Assembly: GCA_949294665.1 (NCBI GenBank) | Contig: CASFID010000032.1 | Coordinates: forward strand, 1 to 44,646 | Direction of reading: 5' to 3' | From: an uncultured Eubacteriales bacterium | Lineage (GTDB): Bacteria; Bacillota; Clostridia; Lachnospirales; Lachnospiraceae | Length of the DNA stretch: 44,646 nt | In this document: piece after piece, positions 1 to 8,271 of the stretch | Layout: every line of letters starts with the position of its first letter | Numbering within the stretch: the first letter of the stretch is position 1 | Notes under the pieces: generated by a model | Databases searched by the model: none | What the model saw: the letters and a program-made list of their open reading frames with translations, nothing else | Told to the model about the DNA's origin: nothing | Position numbers and translations under genes: made by a program

Positions 1-440
1 CCCCATACCATATGAGCCATCGGATAATATACGATGACAGACCAGAGAGCGATAAAAGCAAACAGTGCCTTAAATTTCATTCTTCCTACAACTGCACCGG
101 TAATAAGCGCCGGTGTAATCATTGCAAACATCATCTGGAATGCAGCATATACAAGATGCGGTATACTGTCAGAGTACGGACCTGCATCCCAGCCCACGCC
201 GTTTAATCCGAGCCATTCAAAGCTTCCGATTACTCCGCCGTGGTCGCTGCCGAATGAAAGTGAATATCCGAAAAGTGTCCACATAAATACGGACAATCCC
301 ATGATCGCCACGCAGGCCATCATTGTGTTTACTACATTTTTCCTCCTGACAAGTCCCCCGTAGAAGAAAGCCAGTCCCGGCGTCATGATAAACACGAGCG
401 CCGCGCAGATCATTATAAATCCTGTGTTTCCTGTGTCCAT
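1..440 (-). CDS. amt: Ammonium transporter (Amt family), N-terminal part, runs off the window
   Basis: The minus strand from the ATG at 440 reads about 146 residues with no stop before the window edge, so only the N-terminal third is present. It begins MDTGNTGFIMICAALVFIMT and contains the Amt signature FYGGLVRRKNVVNTMM, FQMMFAMITPALITGAVVG (holding the pore-gate phenylalanine region) and YYPMAHMVWG. These match the first five or so membrane helices of Amt/MEP channels, which move ammonium across the cell membrane. A GGGAGG ribosome-binding site lies 7 bases before the ATG. The gene has its own promoter and a leader hairpin (537-631). In many Firmicutes amt is followed by a PII gene; that side is outside the window. 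Family assignment is very secure; substrate preference is inferred. Confidence 0.95.
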   Translation of the reverse strand, partial: MDTGNTGFIMICAALVFIMTPGLAFFYGGLVRRKNVVNTMMACVAIMGLSVFMWTLFGYSLSFGSDHGGVIGSFEWLGLNGVGWDAGPYSDSIPHLVYAAFQMMFAMITPALITGAVVGRMKFKALFAFIALWSVIVYYPMAHMVW

Positions 441-521
441 AGAAATACCTCCCGTTTCCTGTAGAGCTAACAGATTTTCATGATTCCCCGGGTACTTTGT
501 CACAAAAAAGAGTTAAACTGC

Positions 522-585
522 TTTTTAAAAAAGAAAAGACGCCTGATCGGTGAGGGCGTTCCATTTGCCTCAGCATCAGACGTCT
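522..585 (-). promoter_or_regulatory. Terminator-like leader hairpin before amt (candidate attenuator)
   Basis: Read on the minus strand, an 11-base arm (575-585) pairs with 537-547 with one mismatch. Inner GAGG/CCTC pairing adds to the stem, and a T-rich run follows (522-536). It lies between the predicted transcription start (about 596) and the amt start codon at 440, the layout of a premature terminator controlled by an antiterminator protein or ligand. The regulator is not identifiable from sequence. It could instead be a plain terminator. Confidence 0.6.
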
Positions 586-602
586 TTGTCTTTATGGGGC
601 AT

Positions 603-631
603 AGTCTAGCAGAATGAAAAACAAAAATCAA
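603..631 (-). promoter_or_regulatory. Promoter of amt
   Basis: On the minus strand TTGATT (626-631) and TAGACT (603-608) are separated by exactly 17 bases. Transcription should start near 596, just upstream of the leader hairpin at 537-585. Confidence 0.7.
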
Positions 632-664
632 GCAAAAAAGCAAAAAAATAAATATTTTGTTAAA

Positions 665-704
665 TTTTCAGGAAAAATCCGATAATTTATTTGAATTATC
701 GGCT
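665..704. terminator. AT-rich hairpin between the divergent amt and cbiJ genes
   Basis: CCGATAATT, a 6-base loop and AATTATCGG form a perfect 9-bp stem at about 678-701, with short T-rich runs on both sides. It lies upstream of both divergent genes, so it could be a leader structure or an operator instead of a terminator. No function can be fixed. The rest of 441-793 holds only the amt leader and promoter. Confidence 0.35.
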
Positions 705-793
705 TATTTTACAAAACTTATTTCCCGTGATAGAATACATAAAAACTGATATCCGGCGGACAGCAGGTCGGAACAGAAAACGAGGATGAAATT

Positions 794-1663
794 ATGAAGA
801 CAGACAGAACGGATCCCGCAATCCTGATCTTTGCGGGGACGACCGAGGGCAGGAAACTGGCAGAATATGCATCGCTGCATTCTGTCAGATGTTATGTAAG
901 CGTGGCTACGGATTACGGGAAAAGCCTGATCGAGCATCTTGAAAATATCAAGATCCTTACCGGACGGATGGATGAAAAAGCGATGGAGAATTTTATAGAA
1001 GAAAATAAGATTCAACTTGTCATAGACGCCACCCATCCTTTTGCCCGGGAAGTGACGAAAAATATAAGAGAAGCCTGCGAAAAAGCGTGGGCACATTCAG
1101 AAGTCCGCTATGTGCGCTGTATCAGACAGTTTGAAGGCGGGAGTTCGTCCGGGCCGGCGGAAGAGACATTGGAGACGGGAGGCCAGACGGCCGGCGGGGA
1201 AGAAATTCGGGACGGACGGATCGTATATACAGATTCGGTACAGGAGGCGGTGGAGTATCTGCAAAAGACGAAAGGAAACATCCTGATTGCGACAGGCAGC
1301 AAAGAACTGCACCTGTACACTGAAATTGAAAACTACAGAGACCGATGTTTCGCAAGGGTGCTGTCCACGGAACCTGCCGTAAGAGAGAGCGTGCGGCTCG
1401 GCTTTGAGGGAAAGCACCTGTTCGCCATGCAGGGACCGTTTGCGCGGGATCTGAACCTCGCCCTGCTGCGTCAGACAAAGGCAGACTACTTTGTCACAAA
1501 AGAGACCGGGAAAGCCGGCGGATTTGAGGAGAAGGCTGAGGCGGCGGAAATGGCCGGCGCGGTGCTGGTAGTGATCGGCAGACCGCAGGAGAGCGGTGAG
1601 AGCGTGGAGAACGTAAAGAAAATGATTCGGATGTATGGAGAAAAGCAGAGCATCAGAGTTTAG
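794..1663 (+). CDS. cbiJ: Precorrin-6A reductase (CobK/CbiJ family)
   Basis: The 289-residue protein should reduce (cobalt-)precorrin-6A with NAD(P)H in corrin-ring synthesis for cobalamin, in the cytoplasm. Family motifs are clear: FAGTTEGRKLA (13-23), DATHPFA (78-84), ATGSKEL (166-172), QGPF (213-216) and VTKETGKAGGFEEK (234-247). It is somewhat longer than the usual roughly 250 residues because of a Gly/Ser/Glu-rich, low-complexity stretch at about 113-142, probably a surface loop. A GAGG element lies 8 bases before the ATG. No other cobalamin gene is in the window, so this copy is separated from its pathway partners or serves a pathway encoded elsewhere. Its 3' end is 43 bases before the next start, so the pair may share a transcript. 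Confidence 0.9.
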   Translation: MKTDRTDPAILIFAGTTEGRKLAEYASLHSVRCYVSVATDYGKSLIEHLENIKILTGRMDEKAMENFIEENKIQLVIDATHPFAREVTKNIREACEKAWAHSEVRYVRCIRQFEGGSSSGPAEETLETGGQTAGGEEIRDGRIVYTDSVQEAVEYLQKTKGNILIATGSKELHLYTEIENYRDRCFARVLSTEPAVRESVRLGFEGKHLFAMQGPFARDLNLALLRQTKADYFVTKETGKAGGFEEKAEAAEMAGAVLVVIGRPQESGESVENVKKMIRMYGEKQSIRV

Positions 1664-1706
1664 AAAAACGCAGATCGCTCATGTATTTAAGAAGGAGCTG
1701 AGGTTT

Positions 1707-2648
1707 ATGGACGAGAGCAGAATGCAGAGAAGGTATCATTCGCTGGAAGAAATGATACAAGATAATTATGGGGATTCTGTATCTGTTATAAGAACAGACA
1801 GTGTTCCGGGCGGAGATATCAACAATGCATACAGACTGAGGCTTTCCGATGGAACCTGTCTTTTTGTGAAAACGAATTCCGTCGGTAACCTGAATTTTTT
1901 CCTTACAGAATCCGGAGGGCTGGGCGCTCTTCGCTCCTTGAATAAGGTCGGGGTGCCGGAAGTTCTGGGAACAGGAACCGATGAGCAGAGGGGCATATCA
2001 TTCCTTGCGCTTGAATATATAGAAAGTTCTCCCCGGACGCCCGCGTACTGGGAGGATTTCGGCCGTCAGCTCGCCGCGCTTCACAGGGCGGAGTGCCAGA
2101 ATTATGCAGCTTCGGAGAGTAGCGGGAAAAGCGGGTCAAAGTTCGGATTTTACGAGGATAATTATATCGGAGCCACGCCCCAGAAGAATCAGCCTCAAAA
2201 GAACTGGGTTGATTTCTACCGTGAATGCCGGCTCCTGCCGCAGATCACCATGGCCGGGAAATATCTGGATCTTTCTGTCAGGAAAAAAGCAGACTGGCTT
2301 CTGGAGCATCTTGATCTGTATATGCGGGAACCCGAATTTCCATCTCTGCTCCACGGAGATCTGTGGAGCGGCAATATGATGTGCGGGAAGGGAGGCGTGC
2401 CCTGGATCATAGATCCGGCGGCCTACGTGGGAGATTTTGAGGCGGATCTTGCCATGACGCAGATGTTCGGAAGTCTGCCGGGGAGATTTTACGGAGCATA
2501 TAACGAGGTGAATCCGGTCGACAAGACAGGATATACGCAGCGGAGAAAACTGTACGATCTGTATCAGCTTCTGAATCATCTGAACTTATTCGGAAGTATG
2601 TATCTTGGAAGTGTCGTGGATATTATAAATATGTATGCCGGAGCCTGA
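1707..2648 (+). CDS. Fructosamine kinase family protein
   Basis: A 313-residue protein of the fructosamine/ketosamine-3-kinase family, in the wider aminoglycoside-phosphotransferase fold. Members phosphorylate sugar-derived amino adducts so that these fall off proteins or free amines. Visible motifs are a candidate ATP-binding lysine in LFVKTN (about residue 55), the catalytic loop LLHGDLWSGN (214-223) and the metal-binding IDPAAYVGDFEADLAM (235-250). The ATG at 1707 is chosen because GGAG sits 9 bases upstream. An in-frame start at 1635 would overlap the preceding gene by 29 bases and has no better site. Length fits the family's usual roughly 290 residues. The physiological substrate is unknown. 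Metabolite repair is inferred from the family only. Confidence 0.88.
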   Translation: MDESRMQRRYHSLEEMIQDNYGDSVSVIRTDSVPGGDINNAYRLRLSDGTCLFVKTNSVGNLNFFLTESGGLGALRSLNKVGVPEVLGTGTDEQRGISFLALEYIESSPRTPAYWEDFGRQLAALHRAECQNYAASESSGKSGSKFGFYEDNYIGATPQKNQPQKNWVDFYRECRLLPQITMAGKYLDLSVRKKADWLLEHLDLYMREPEFPSLLHGDLWSGNMMCGKGGVPWIIDPAAYVGDFEADLAMTQMFGSLPGRFYGAYNEVNPVDKTGYTQRRKLYDLYQLLNHLNLFGSMYLGSVVDIINMYAGA

Positions 2649-2677
2649 CAGAACTCTGAAACAGCCGGAAAAACTCC

Positions 2678-2706
2678 TTGCAATGCACATTTATCTGTGA
2701 TATACT
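2678..2706 (+). promoter_or_regulatory. Promoter of rpsB-tsf
   Basis: TTGCAA (2678-2683), a 17-base spacer and TATACT (2701-2706), with a TG one base before the -10 (extended -10). It predicts a start near 2713 and a leader of about 110 bases. Confidence 0.8.
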
Positions 2707-2726
2707 ACGAATGTTGCAAAAAAACA

Positions 2727-2793
2727 CGTATGCGGATTTCTCTGACGGTGCCAAAACCGGATAACGGAACGGTCTCAGGGAACAAAACATACG
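2727..2793 (+). promoter_or_regulatory. Possible structured rpsB leader
   Basis: CGTATG (2727-2732) is complementary to CATACG (2788-2793), closing a roughly 65-base region that contains a small CGGT/ACCG hairpin. S2-type autoregulatory leaders are known in several bacterial groups. Whether this is one is inference; no consensus was matched. Confidence 0.3.
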
Positions 2794-2824
2794 GAAGATC
2801 AAAAACCAAATGGAGGAAAGAAAC

Positions 2825-3580
2825 ATGAGTGTTATTTCAATGAAACAGCTTTTAGAAGCAGGTGTACACTTCGGACACCAGACAAGAAGATGGAACCCGA
2901 AAATGGCTCCGTACATCTACACAGAGAGAAATGGTATTTACATCATCGACCTGCAGAAATCTGTAGGAATGGTTGACGACGCATATAAGGCCGTTTCTGA
3001 CATCGCTGCAGAGGGCGGCACGATTCTTTTCGTAGGAACAAAGAAACAGGCTCAGGATGCGATCAAGGCAGAGGCAGAGCGCTGCGGTATGTTCTATGTA
3101 AACGAGAGATGGCTGGGCGGTATGCTCACAAACTTCAAGACGATCCAGAGCCGTGTAAAACGTCTCAAAGAGATCGAGGCTATGTCAGAGGACGGGACAT
3201 TCGACGTACTTCCGAAGAAAGAAGTTATCGCACTGAAAAAAGAGTGGGCGAAACTTGAGAAGAACCTCGGCGGTATCAAAGAGATGAAGAGACTGCCGGA
3301 TGCGATTTTCGTAGTTGATCCGAAGAAAGAAAGAATCTGCGTACAGGAAGCTCATACACTGGGCGTTACACTGATTGGTATCTGCGATACAAACTGCGAT
3401 CCGGAAGAGCTCGACTATGTGATCCCGGGGAATGACGACGCGATCAGAGCAGTGAAGCTGATCGTTTCCAAGATGGCTGACGCTGTTATCGAGGCAAACC
3501 AGGGTGCGGCTGCCGATACAGAGGAAGATTATTATGAGGAAGAGACAGTAGAGGAAACAGAAGAGGCTGTAGAAGAGTAA
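2825..3580 (+). CDS. rpsB: 30S ribosomal protein S2
   Basis: The 251-residue product starts [20 protein letters not shown] and has the S2 signatures [25 protein letters not shown] and [27 protein letters not shown] follows, then [13 protein letters not shown]. It assembles onto the small ribosomal subunit near S1. The C-terminus ends in an acidic tail rich in glutamate, a common S2 extension. GGAGG (2812-2816) lies 8 bases before the ATG at 2825, which rules out the in-frame ATG at 2810. It is the first gene of the rpsB-tsf operon, the conserved arrangement in bacteria. Confidence 0.98.
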   Translation: MSVISMKQLLEAGVHFGHQTRRWNPKMAPYIYTERNGIYIIDLQKSVGMVDDAYKAVSDIAAEGGTILFVGTKKQAQDAIKAEAERCGMFYVNERWLGGMLTNFKTIQSRVKRLKEIEAMSEDGTFDVLPKKEVIALKKEWAKLEKNLGGIKEMKRLPDAIFVVDPKKERICVQEAHTLGVTLIGICDTNCDPEELDYVIPGNDDAIRAVKLIVSKMADAVIEANQGAAADTEEDYYEEETVEETEEAVEE

Positions 3581-3607
3581 TATCTTGATTTAATGGAGGA
3601 ATTTATC

Positions 3608-4531
3608 ATGGCAATCACAGCAGGAATAGTAAAAGAGTTAAGAGAAATGACGGGCGCAGGCATGATGGACTGCAAGAAAGCCCTTACAGAGACAAACGGA
3701 GATATGGATGCGGCCGTTGAGTTCCTTAGAAAGAACGGACAGGCAAAGGCTGAGAAGAAAGCCGGCAGGATCGCAGCAGAAGGTATCGTCAAGACGGTTG
3801 TGAAAGACGATAAAGTGGCAGCGATCGTAGAAGTGAACTCCGAGACGGACTTTGTGGCCAAGAATGACGAGTTCCAGAGCTTTGTTGAGGCTGTTGTAAA
3901 TCAGGTAGTAGATACAGACGCGGCTGATATGGATGCTTTCATGGCGGAAGCATGGGAAGCAGATCCGTCCAAGACTGTCAAAGATGCACTTGTTGAGAAG
4001 ATCGCAGTGATCGGGGAGAATCTGAACATCAGAAGATTCGAGAAAGTAAGCGCTGACAACGGATGCGTCGTATCTTATATCCATGGCGGCGGACGTATCG
4101 GCGTACTTGTAGTTGCCGATACAGACGTTGTAAACGAAGAGATCAGGACTTGCTTAAAGAATGTGGCTATGCAGGTGGCGGCTATGTCTCCGAAATATGT
4201 ATCCCGTGAAGAAGTTTCACAGGAATACCTTGATCACGAGAAAGAGATCCTGCTTGCTCAGGCGAAGAAAGAGAATCCGGAGAAGCCGGACAATATCATT
4301 GAGAAGATGATCATCGGACGTCTCAACAAGGAGATGAAAGAGATCTGCCTGCTGGATCAGGTATATGTGCAGGACAGTGACCTTACAGTTGCAAAATATG
4401 TTGCCAAAGTTGCGAAAGAGAACAATGCTAATGTAACAGTTAAGAAGTTTGTCCGCTTCGAGACAGGCGAAGGCATTGAGAAAAAGGTTGACGACTTTGC
4501 GGCAGAGGTTGCAGCTCAGGCCGGAATGTAA
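3608..4531 (+). CDS. tsf: Translation elongation factor Ts
   Basis: The 307-residue nucleotide-exchange factor releases GDP from EF-Tu. The N-terminal UBA-like domain has LREMTGAGMMDCKKAL (11-26), and the core carries the EF-Tu-contacting TDFVAKN motif (80-86). HGGGRIGVLV and CLLDQVYVQD follow. Length is that of the long EF-Ts form with two core subdomains. GGAGG (3595-3599) sits 8 bases before the ATG at 3608, which is preferred over the in-frame ATG at 3593 that overlaps this site. It begins 27 bases after the rpsB stop and shares its promoter. A strong terminator follows. Confidence 0.98.
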   Translation: MAITAGIVKELREMTGAGMMDCKKALTETNGDMDAAVEFLRKNGQAKAEKKAGRIAAEGIVKTVVKDDKVAAIVEVNSETDFVAKNDEFQSFVEAVVNQVVDTDAADMDAFMAEAWEADPSKTVKDALVEKIAVIGENLNIRRFEKVSADNGCVVSYIHGGGRIGVLVVADTDVVNEEIRTCLKNVAMQVAAMSPKYVSREEVSQEYLDHEKEILLAQAKKENPEKPDNIIEKMIIGRLNKEMKEICLLDQVYVQDSDLTVAKYVAKVAKENNANVTVKKFVRFETGEGIEKKVDDFAAEVAAQAGM

Positions 4532-4597
4532 TCTGAAGAGCAGCAAAACAGATGCCTGGAAATCTATACAGAACAGGTACTGACATCTTGAGACATG

Positions 4598-4645
4598 ATC
4601 CCTTATAAGCGGAGATTCTGCCCCGCTTATAGGGGATTTTTGAGA
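4598..4645 (+). terminator. Rho-independent terminator after tsf
   Basis: ATAAGCGG pairs with CCGCTTAT around a short loop, extended by CCC/GGG, and is followed by a run of Ts (4637-4641). It ends the rpsB-tsf operon. Confidence 0.85.
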
Positions 4646-4698
4646 TGCGGCACATTAATATGAGAAACAGACCGATTGGCCGGAAAGGATATGATCTG

Positions 4699-6198
4699 AT
4701 GAATAAAGTTATATATCGTATAAGCGCCCTTGCCAGCACTCTGTGCTATATCATTCTGTTATATCAGATCTGGCATTTGTGTCAGTACGGCGGGATCAGA
4801 AGCCATCTCCCGGTTCTGGCAGGGACAGGACTTTTACTTGCAGCAGGAACAGTACTGTGCGTGATCATGAGACGCCATATCAGAAAAGAGGAGAACACAA
4901 GGAGCAAAACGGGCAAAATGATATGGCTGGGAGCGGCGGTCTGTCTGATCGCCACCGTATACTTTGGCGGCAGGATCATATATTCCCTGTCGACATATAA
5001 CAGCGCTCTGGCATGGAAGATCGACGAGTGGAGAAGAGAGGAAAAAGTAGAACTTACGCACAGTAATTTTTTTGACAGCGGAGCAGAAGGCGTGCTGGAT
5101 GATCTGGACCGGGCGCTGGACCTGCCGGAAGAACTCTATGTGGTAAATCAGTTTCAGATGACATTCGACGGAAACGGGACAATTCAGACGATCTATACCT
5201 TCTTGTACGGCAAAGACGCAGACGGGAACACAAGGACGTATCTTATAGACTATGACGCAGGGAAGGGGACGGACATGACTGTCTGGAAAGACGGACGGGC
5301 CAATGCCGATTACAATGCAAATATGAAACTCGCCCCCATGTTCAGAATCCTGGAGAAAGCCTCCTGTAAAAGCCAGGTGTCTGAGTGGGAGAAAGAGCGC
5401 GGAAAAGAAACTTATGAAATACTGTATATGGGAAGAAGATCTTTTTCATCGGCGGATGGACTTGAGTGTTATTCCGGCGATGTGGACGGCGATGGTACAG
5501 ACGACAGCAGTTTCCTGCCCGAGATGCTCAGGACCGGCGGAGAGGTCATCGGATACGAAGTGTCCCTGCACATTCCGTCCACAGAGGAAGTGACGCCCGT
5601 TCGATATATGATGGAACCGGAGTATATCAGTGCGGCGGAGATTGAGAAGGAGCAGGAACAGCAGCAGGCAGAAACGGCAAAACAATCGGATTCGTGGACT
5701 GTAGACAGAACGGATGGGAGCATGACCTATTTTTTAAACGACAAGCTGGGGTGGCAGCTGTCGGTCGTTAATGCCGCCGCGGGCAGCAGGGCTTATGAAC
5801 TTGAAAAGACGCAGGATGGCGGCGCGGTTTGGGAGACTGTGAACCAGGATTCTTTTGCGGGAAATATCGGTGTTGCGGAAGGAATTCAGTTTTTTGATGA
5901 GGATTTCGGCTTTGCGGCGTTATCCGGGGCGTCTCAGTCTTATTCCCGTATGTATATGACAAAGGATGGAGGCAGCACGTTTACTGAGATCGTACTTCCT
6001 ATGAGTGAAGTGACGCGGCTTCCGGAACATGCGGAAGACTATGGGCATGTGCTGGAGGATTATTCGTATCTGTGTATGCCGGAAAAAGACGGGAATGCTT
6101 TTACGATCAGCGTCTTGACAGGAGCAGGTGAAGAGGAGGGGATCCGTTTCCGCTCAGAGGACGAAGGCGCAACATGGACTTATGACGGGGTTTTCTGA
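4699..6198 (+). CDS. Membrane-anchored protein with Asp-box (BNR-like) repeats, function unknown
   Basis: A 499-residue protein with three predicted membrane helices near the N-terminus (about 9-26, 37-57 and 74-95) and a long, mostly extracellular region. The central part carries a calcium-loop-like DVDGDGTDD (about 261-269). The C-terminal third has repeats of the Asp-box type: TQDGGAVW, TKDGGSTF and SEDEGATW (486-493). Asp boxes mark beta-propeller blades in sialidases and in BNR-like proteins with no catalytic role. No catalytic signature was recognised. The ATG at 4699 is chosen because AAAGGA lies 9 bases upstream; an in-frame ATG at 4645 has no such site. It lies alone between two terminators. 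A surface sensor or binding role is inference. Confidence 0.65.
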   Translation: MNKVIYRISALASTLCYIILLYQIWHLCQYGGIRSHLPVLAGTGLLLAAGTVLCVIMRRHIRKEENTRSKTGKMIWLGAAVCLIATVYFGGRIIYSLSTYNSALAWKIDEWRREEKVELTHSNFFDSGAEGVLDDLDRALDLPEELYVVNQFQMTFDGNGTIQTIYTFLYGKDADGNTRTYLIDYDAGKGTDMTVWKDGRANADYNANMKLAPMFRILEKASCKSQVSEWEKERGKETYEILYMGRRSFSSADGLECYSGDVDGDGTDDSSFLPEMLRTGGEVIGYEVSLHIPSTEEVTPVRYMMEPEYISAAEIEKEQEQQQAETAKQSDSWTVDRTDGSMTYFLNDKLGWQLSVVNAAAGSRAYELEKTQDGGAVWETVNQDSFAGNIGVAEGIQFFDEDFGFAALSGASQSYSRMYMTKDGGSTFTEIVLPMSEVTRLPEHAEDYGHVLEDYSYLCMPEKDGNAFTISVLTGAGEEEGIRFRSEDEGATWTYDGVF

Positions 6199-6208
6199 AA
6201 AAGAAAAG

Positions 6209-6258
6209 AGAAGTTGTATTGTATTTTGTTCAAAAAAACAATACAACTTCTTATTTTA
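6209..6258 (+). terminator. Terminator between the Asp-box gene and araR
   Basis: A perfect 14-bp stem (6209-6222 with 6238-6251) around an A/T-rich loop is followed by TATTTTAT. It lies 10 bases after the preceding stop codon. Confidence 0.8.
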
Positions 6259-6296
6259 TGCTAAAAAATAGCTGAAATATTTATTTATATTGCGGA

Positions 6297-6325
6297 TTGT
6301 ATTGAAAGTTGTTATGTTATATGAT
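6297..6325 (+). promoter_or_regulatory. Promoter of araR
   Basis: TTGTAT (6297-6302), a 17-base spacer and TATGAT (6320-6325). The -10 overlaps an AraR-like half site, which fits autoregulation. Confidence 0.65.
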
Positions 6326-6332
6326 TTGTACA
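6324..6332 (+). promoter_or_regulatory. AraR-like operator half site at the araR promoter
   Basis: ATTTGTACA matches half of the palindromic AraR operator known from Bacillus subtilis (ATTTGTACGTACAAAT). It covers the end of the -10 and the start point, where a repressor would block polymerase. The second half is degenerate, so this remains a candidate. Confidence 0.45.
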
Positions 6333-6380
6333 CAGGCGAATGATAAAGAAATGTGCATGAAGATGAAAGGGGGCTGATGG

Positions 6381-7460
6381 ATGCAGAAAAAGTATGAGCG
6401 CATCGTCTCGTGGGTGCAGTCCGAAATTGAAAACGGTGCGTTAAGCCGCGGGAGTAAGCTCCCATCGGAAAATGATCTGATGGAACGTTTCGGAGTGAGC
6501 CGTCAGACGGTCCGGCGTGCTATGGAAGAGATGACGGAAAAAGGCATTGTCGAGGGGCGCAGAGGAAGCGGGACTTATGTGACTGTGAATACCCGGCGAT
6601 ATGCGGGCAAAGAGATCAGGATTGCCGTTATGCTGACTTATGTAGACACTTATATCTTTCCCTCTATCATCAGAGGAATCGAATCTGTGCTCTCCCGTGA
6701 GGAATGCACTCTGCAGATCGCTATGACGGACAACGCAGTAGAAAAGGAAAGAAGGCTGCTCCGTGAGTTTATCCGCACACAGTCGGTTGACGGAGTCATT
6801 GCGGAGACGGTAAAGAGCGCTCTGCCCAACCCGAATGTGGAACTTTACAGAGAGCTTGAGAATCTTGGGATTCCTGTCCTGTTTGTCAACAGCTATTACA
6901 GGGAACTTGATATCCCGCATGTCAGTATGGACGACCGGAGAGCAGGATATCTGGCGGCGAAGCATCTGGCGGAGTGCGGTCATACCCGAATAGGCGGTAT
7001 ATTTAAGGCGGATGACGGACAGGGACATCTGCGGTATGCGGGCTATACAGACGCGCTGATGGAGAGAGATATCAGGATACGGGGAGAGCAGGTCATATGG
7101 ATCGATTCGGAAGCTTTAAGAGCAATGGAAGAAGATAACGCCAGGTTTCTCAAAAGGCTGAAAGGATGTACGGCGTGCGTCTGTTATAACGACGAAACGG
7201 CATACAAGATCGTGGGGATTTTACAGAAGGCCGGCCGACGTGTGCCGGACGATCTGTCTGTGGTGGGAATCGATAATTCGGGACTTGCAAAATTCTGCCC
7301 TGTGCCGCTTACGTCAGTGGAGAACCCGGTAGAAGAACTGGGCAGGACGGCGGCGGAGCAGATCATCGGAAAGATACTTAAGAATGAGGAAATGGAAACT
7401 TTGGAATTTGCGCCGAAACTCATCATGCGCAATTCCGTGAAAGTCATCCATGAGATATAA
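6381..7460 (+). CDS. araR: AraR-type transcriptional repressor (GntR DNA-binding domain with LacI-type ligand domain)
   Basis: The 359-residue protein joins a GntR-type winged helix (about 1-70: [20 protein letters not shown], then [13 protein letters not shown]) to a periplasmic-binding-protein-like sensor domain (about 73-359: [56 protein letters not shown]). This fusion is the AraR architecture, in which L-arabinose binding releases the operator. It is followed 17 bases later by araD, so the regulator is probably the first gene of the arabinose transcript. Lengths match the family. Operator-like half sites occur at its own promoter and upstream of araB. Assignment rests on the domain fusion plus context. 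Confidence 0.92.
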   Translation: MQKKYERIVSWVQSEIENGALSRGSKLPSENDLMERFGVSRQTVRRAMEEMTEKGIVEGRRGSGTYVTVNTRRYAGKEIRIAVMLTYVDTYIFPSIIRGIESVLSREECTLQIAMTDNAVEKERRLLREFIRTQSVDGVIAETVKSALPNPNVELYRELENLGIPVLFVNSYYRELDIPHVSMDDRRAGYLAAKHLAECGHTRIGGIFKADDGQGHLRYAGYTDALMERDIRIRGEQVIWIDSEALRAMEEDNARFLKRLKGCTACVCYNDETAYKIVGILQKAGRRVPDDLSVVGIDNSGLAKFCPVPLTSVENPVEELGRTAAEQIIGKILKNEEMETLEFAPKLIMRNSVKVIHEI

Positions 7461-7477
7461 ATAAAAGGAGGATCATT

Positions 7478-8176
7478 ATGCTGGAACAATTAAAGGAAGA
7501 AGTCTATGAGGCGAACATGCTTCTGCCCAAATACAATCTTGTGACATTCACATGGGGCAATGTAAGCGGAATTGACCGTGAGAGCGGACTGTTCGTGATC
7601 AAGCCGAGCGGCGTAGAGTATGAGAAGCTGACTCCGGACGATATGGTCGTTGTCGATCTTGACGGAAATAAAGTGGTGGGAAGATACAATCCTTCCTCGG
7701 ATACGCCGACTCATGTCGTGCTCTATAACCGCTTCCCGAAGATCGGGGGAGTCGTACACACCCATTCTCCATGGGCCACAAGCTGGGCGCAGGCAGGGCG
7801 GGACATCCCCTGCTACGGAACAACACATGCGGATTATATTTACGGTGAGATCCCCTGCGTGAGAAATCTTACAAAAGAGGAGATCGAGGAAGCATATGAG
7901 AAAAACACAGGCGTACTGATCGCAGATGAGTTTGAGAGAATGAAGAAGGACTATATCGCGGTTCCCGCCGTGCTCTGCAAGAATCACGGCGTCTTCACAT
8001 GGGGGAAAGACGCGCATGAGGCGGTTCATAACGCCGTCGTCACAGAGGAAGTCGCAAAGATGGCGGCACGCTGCGAGTTCATTAACCCCGAGGTACAGCC
8101 GGCTCCAAAAGAGCTTCAGGATAAACATTATTTCAGAAAGCACGGGGCGAACGCGTATTACGGACAGCCGGGATGA
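7478..8176 (+). CDS. araD: L-ribulose-5-phosphate 4-epimerase
   Basis: The 232-residue class II aldolase-like enzyme converts L-ribulose 5-phosphate to D-xylulose 5-phosphate, the last step of L-arabinose entry into the pentose phosphate pathway. [17 protein letters not shown] and [12 protein letters not shown] match the substrate-binding loops. [15 protein letters not shown] and the later [10 protein letters not shown] supply the zinc-binding histidines. AGGAGG stands 6-7 bases before the ATG. It lies between araR and araA, in the same direction. Confidence 0.95.
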   Translation: MLEQLKEEVYEANMLLPKYNLVTFTWGNVSGIDRESGLFVIKPSGVEYEKLTPDDMVVVDLDGNKVVGRYNPSSDTPTHVVLYNRFPKIGGVVHTHSPWATSWAQAGRDIPCYGTTHADYIYGEIPCVRNLTKEEIEEAYEKNTGVLIADEFERMKKDYIAVPAVLCKNHGVFTWGKDAHEAVHNAVVTEEVAKMAARCEFINPEVQPAPKELQDKHYFRKHGANAYYGQPG

Positions 8177-8271
8177 AACAGCAACGCTGCGGACGGACCG
8201 TCCATACAGGAGATGCCAGACATTGTCTGATATCGGTAAAATAATATATTTAATCACAGGAGGAATTAAAA

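Noticed and set aside
537-585. ANTAR-type paired hexaloop motif in the amt leader
   Set aside because: Only one large hairpin is clear; two adjacent hexaloop stems with the A1/G4 pattern could not be drawn with confidence.
8225-8246. Separate promoter before araA (TTGTCT, 16 bases, TATATT)
   Set aside because: Weak match in an A/T-rich gap. Transcription from araR-araD is a sufficient explanation.
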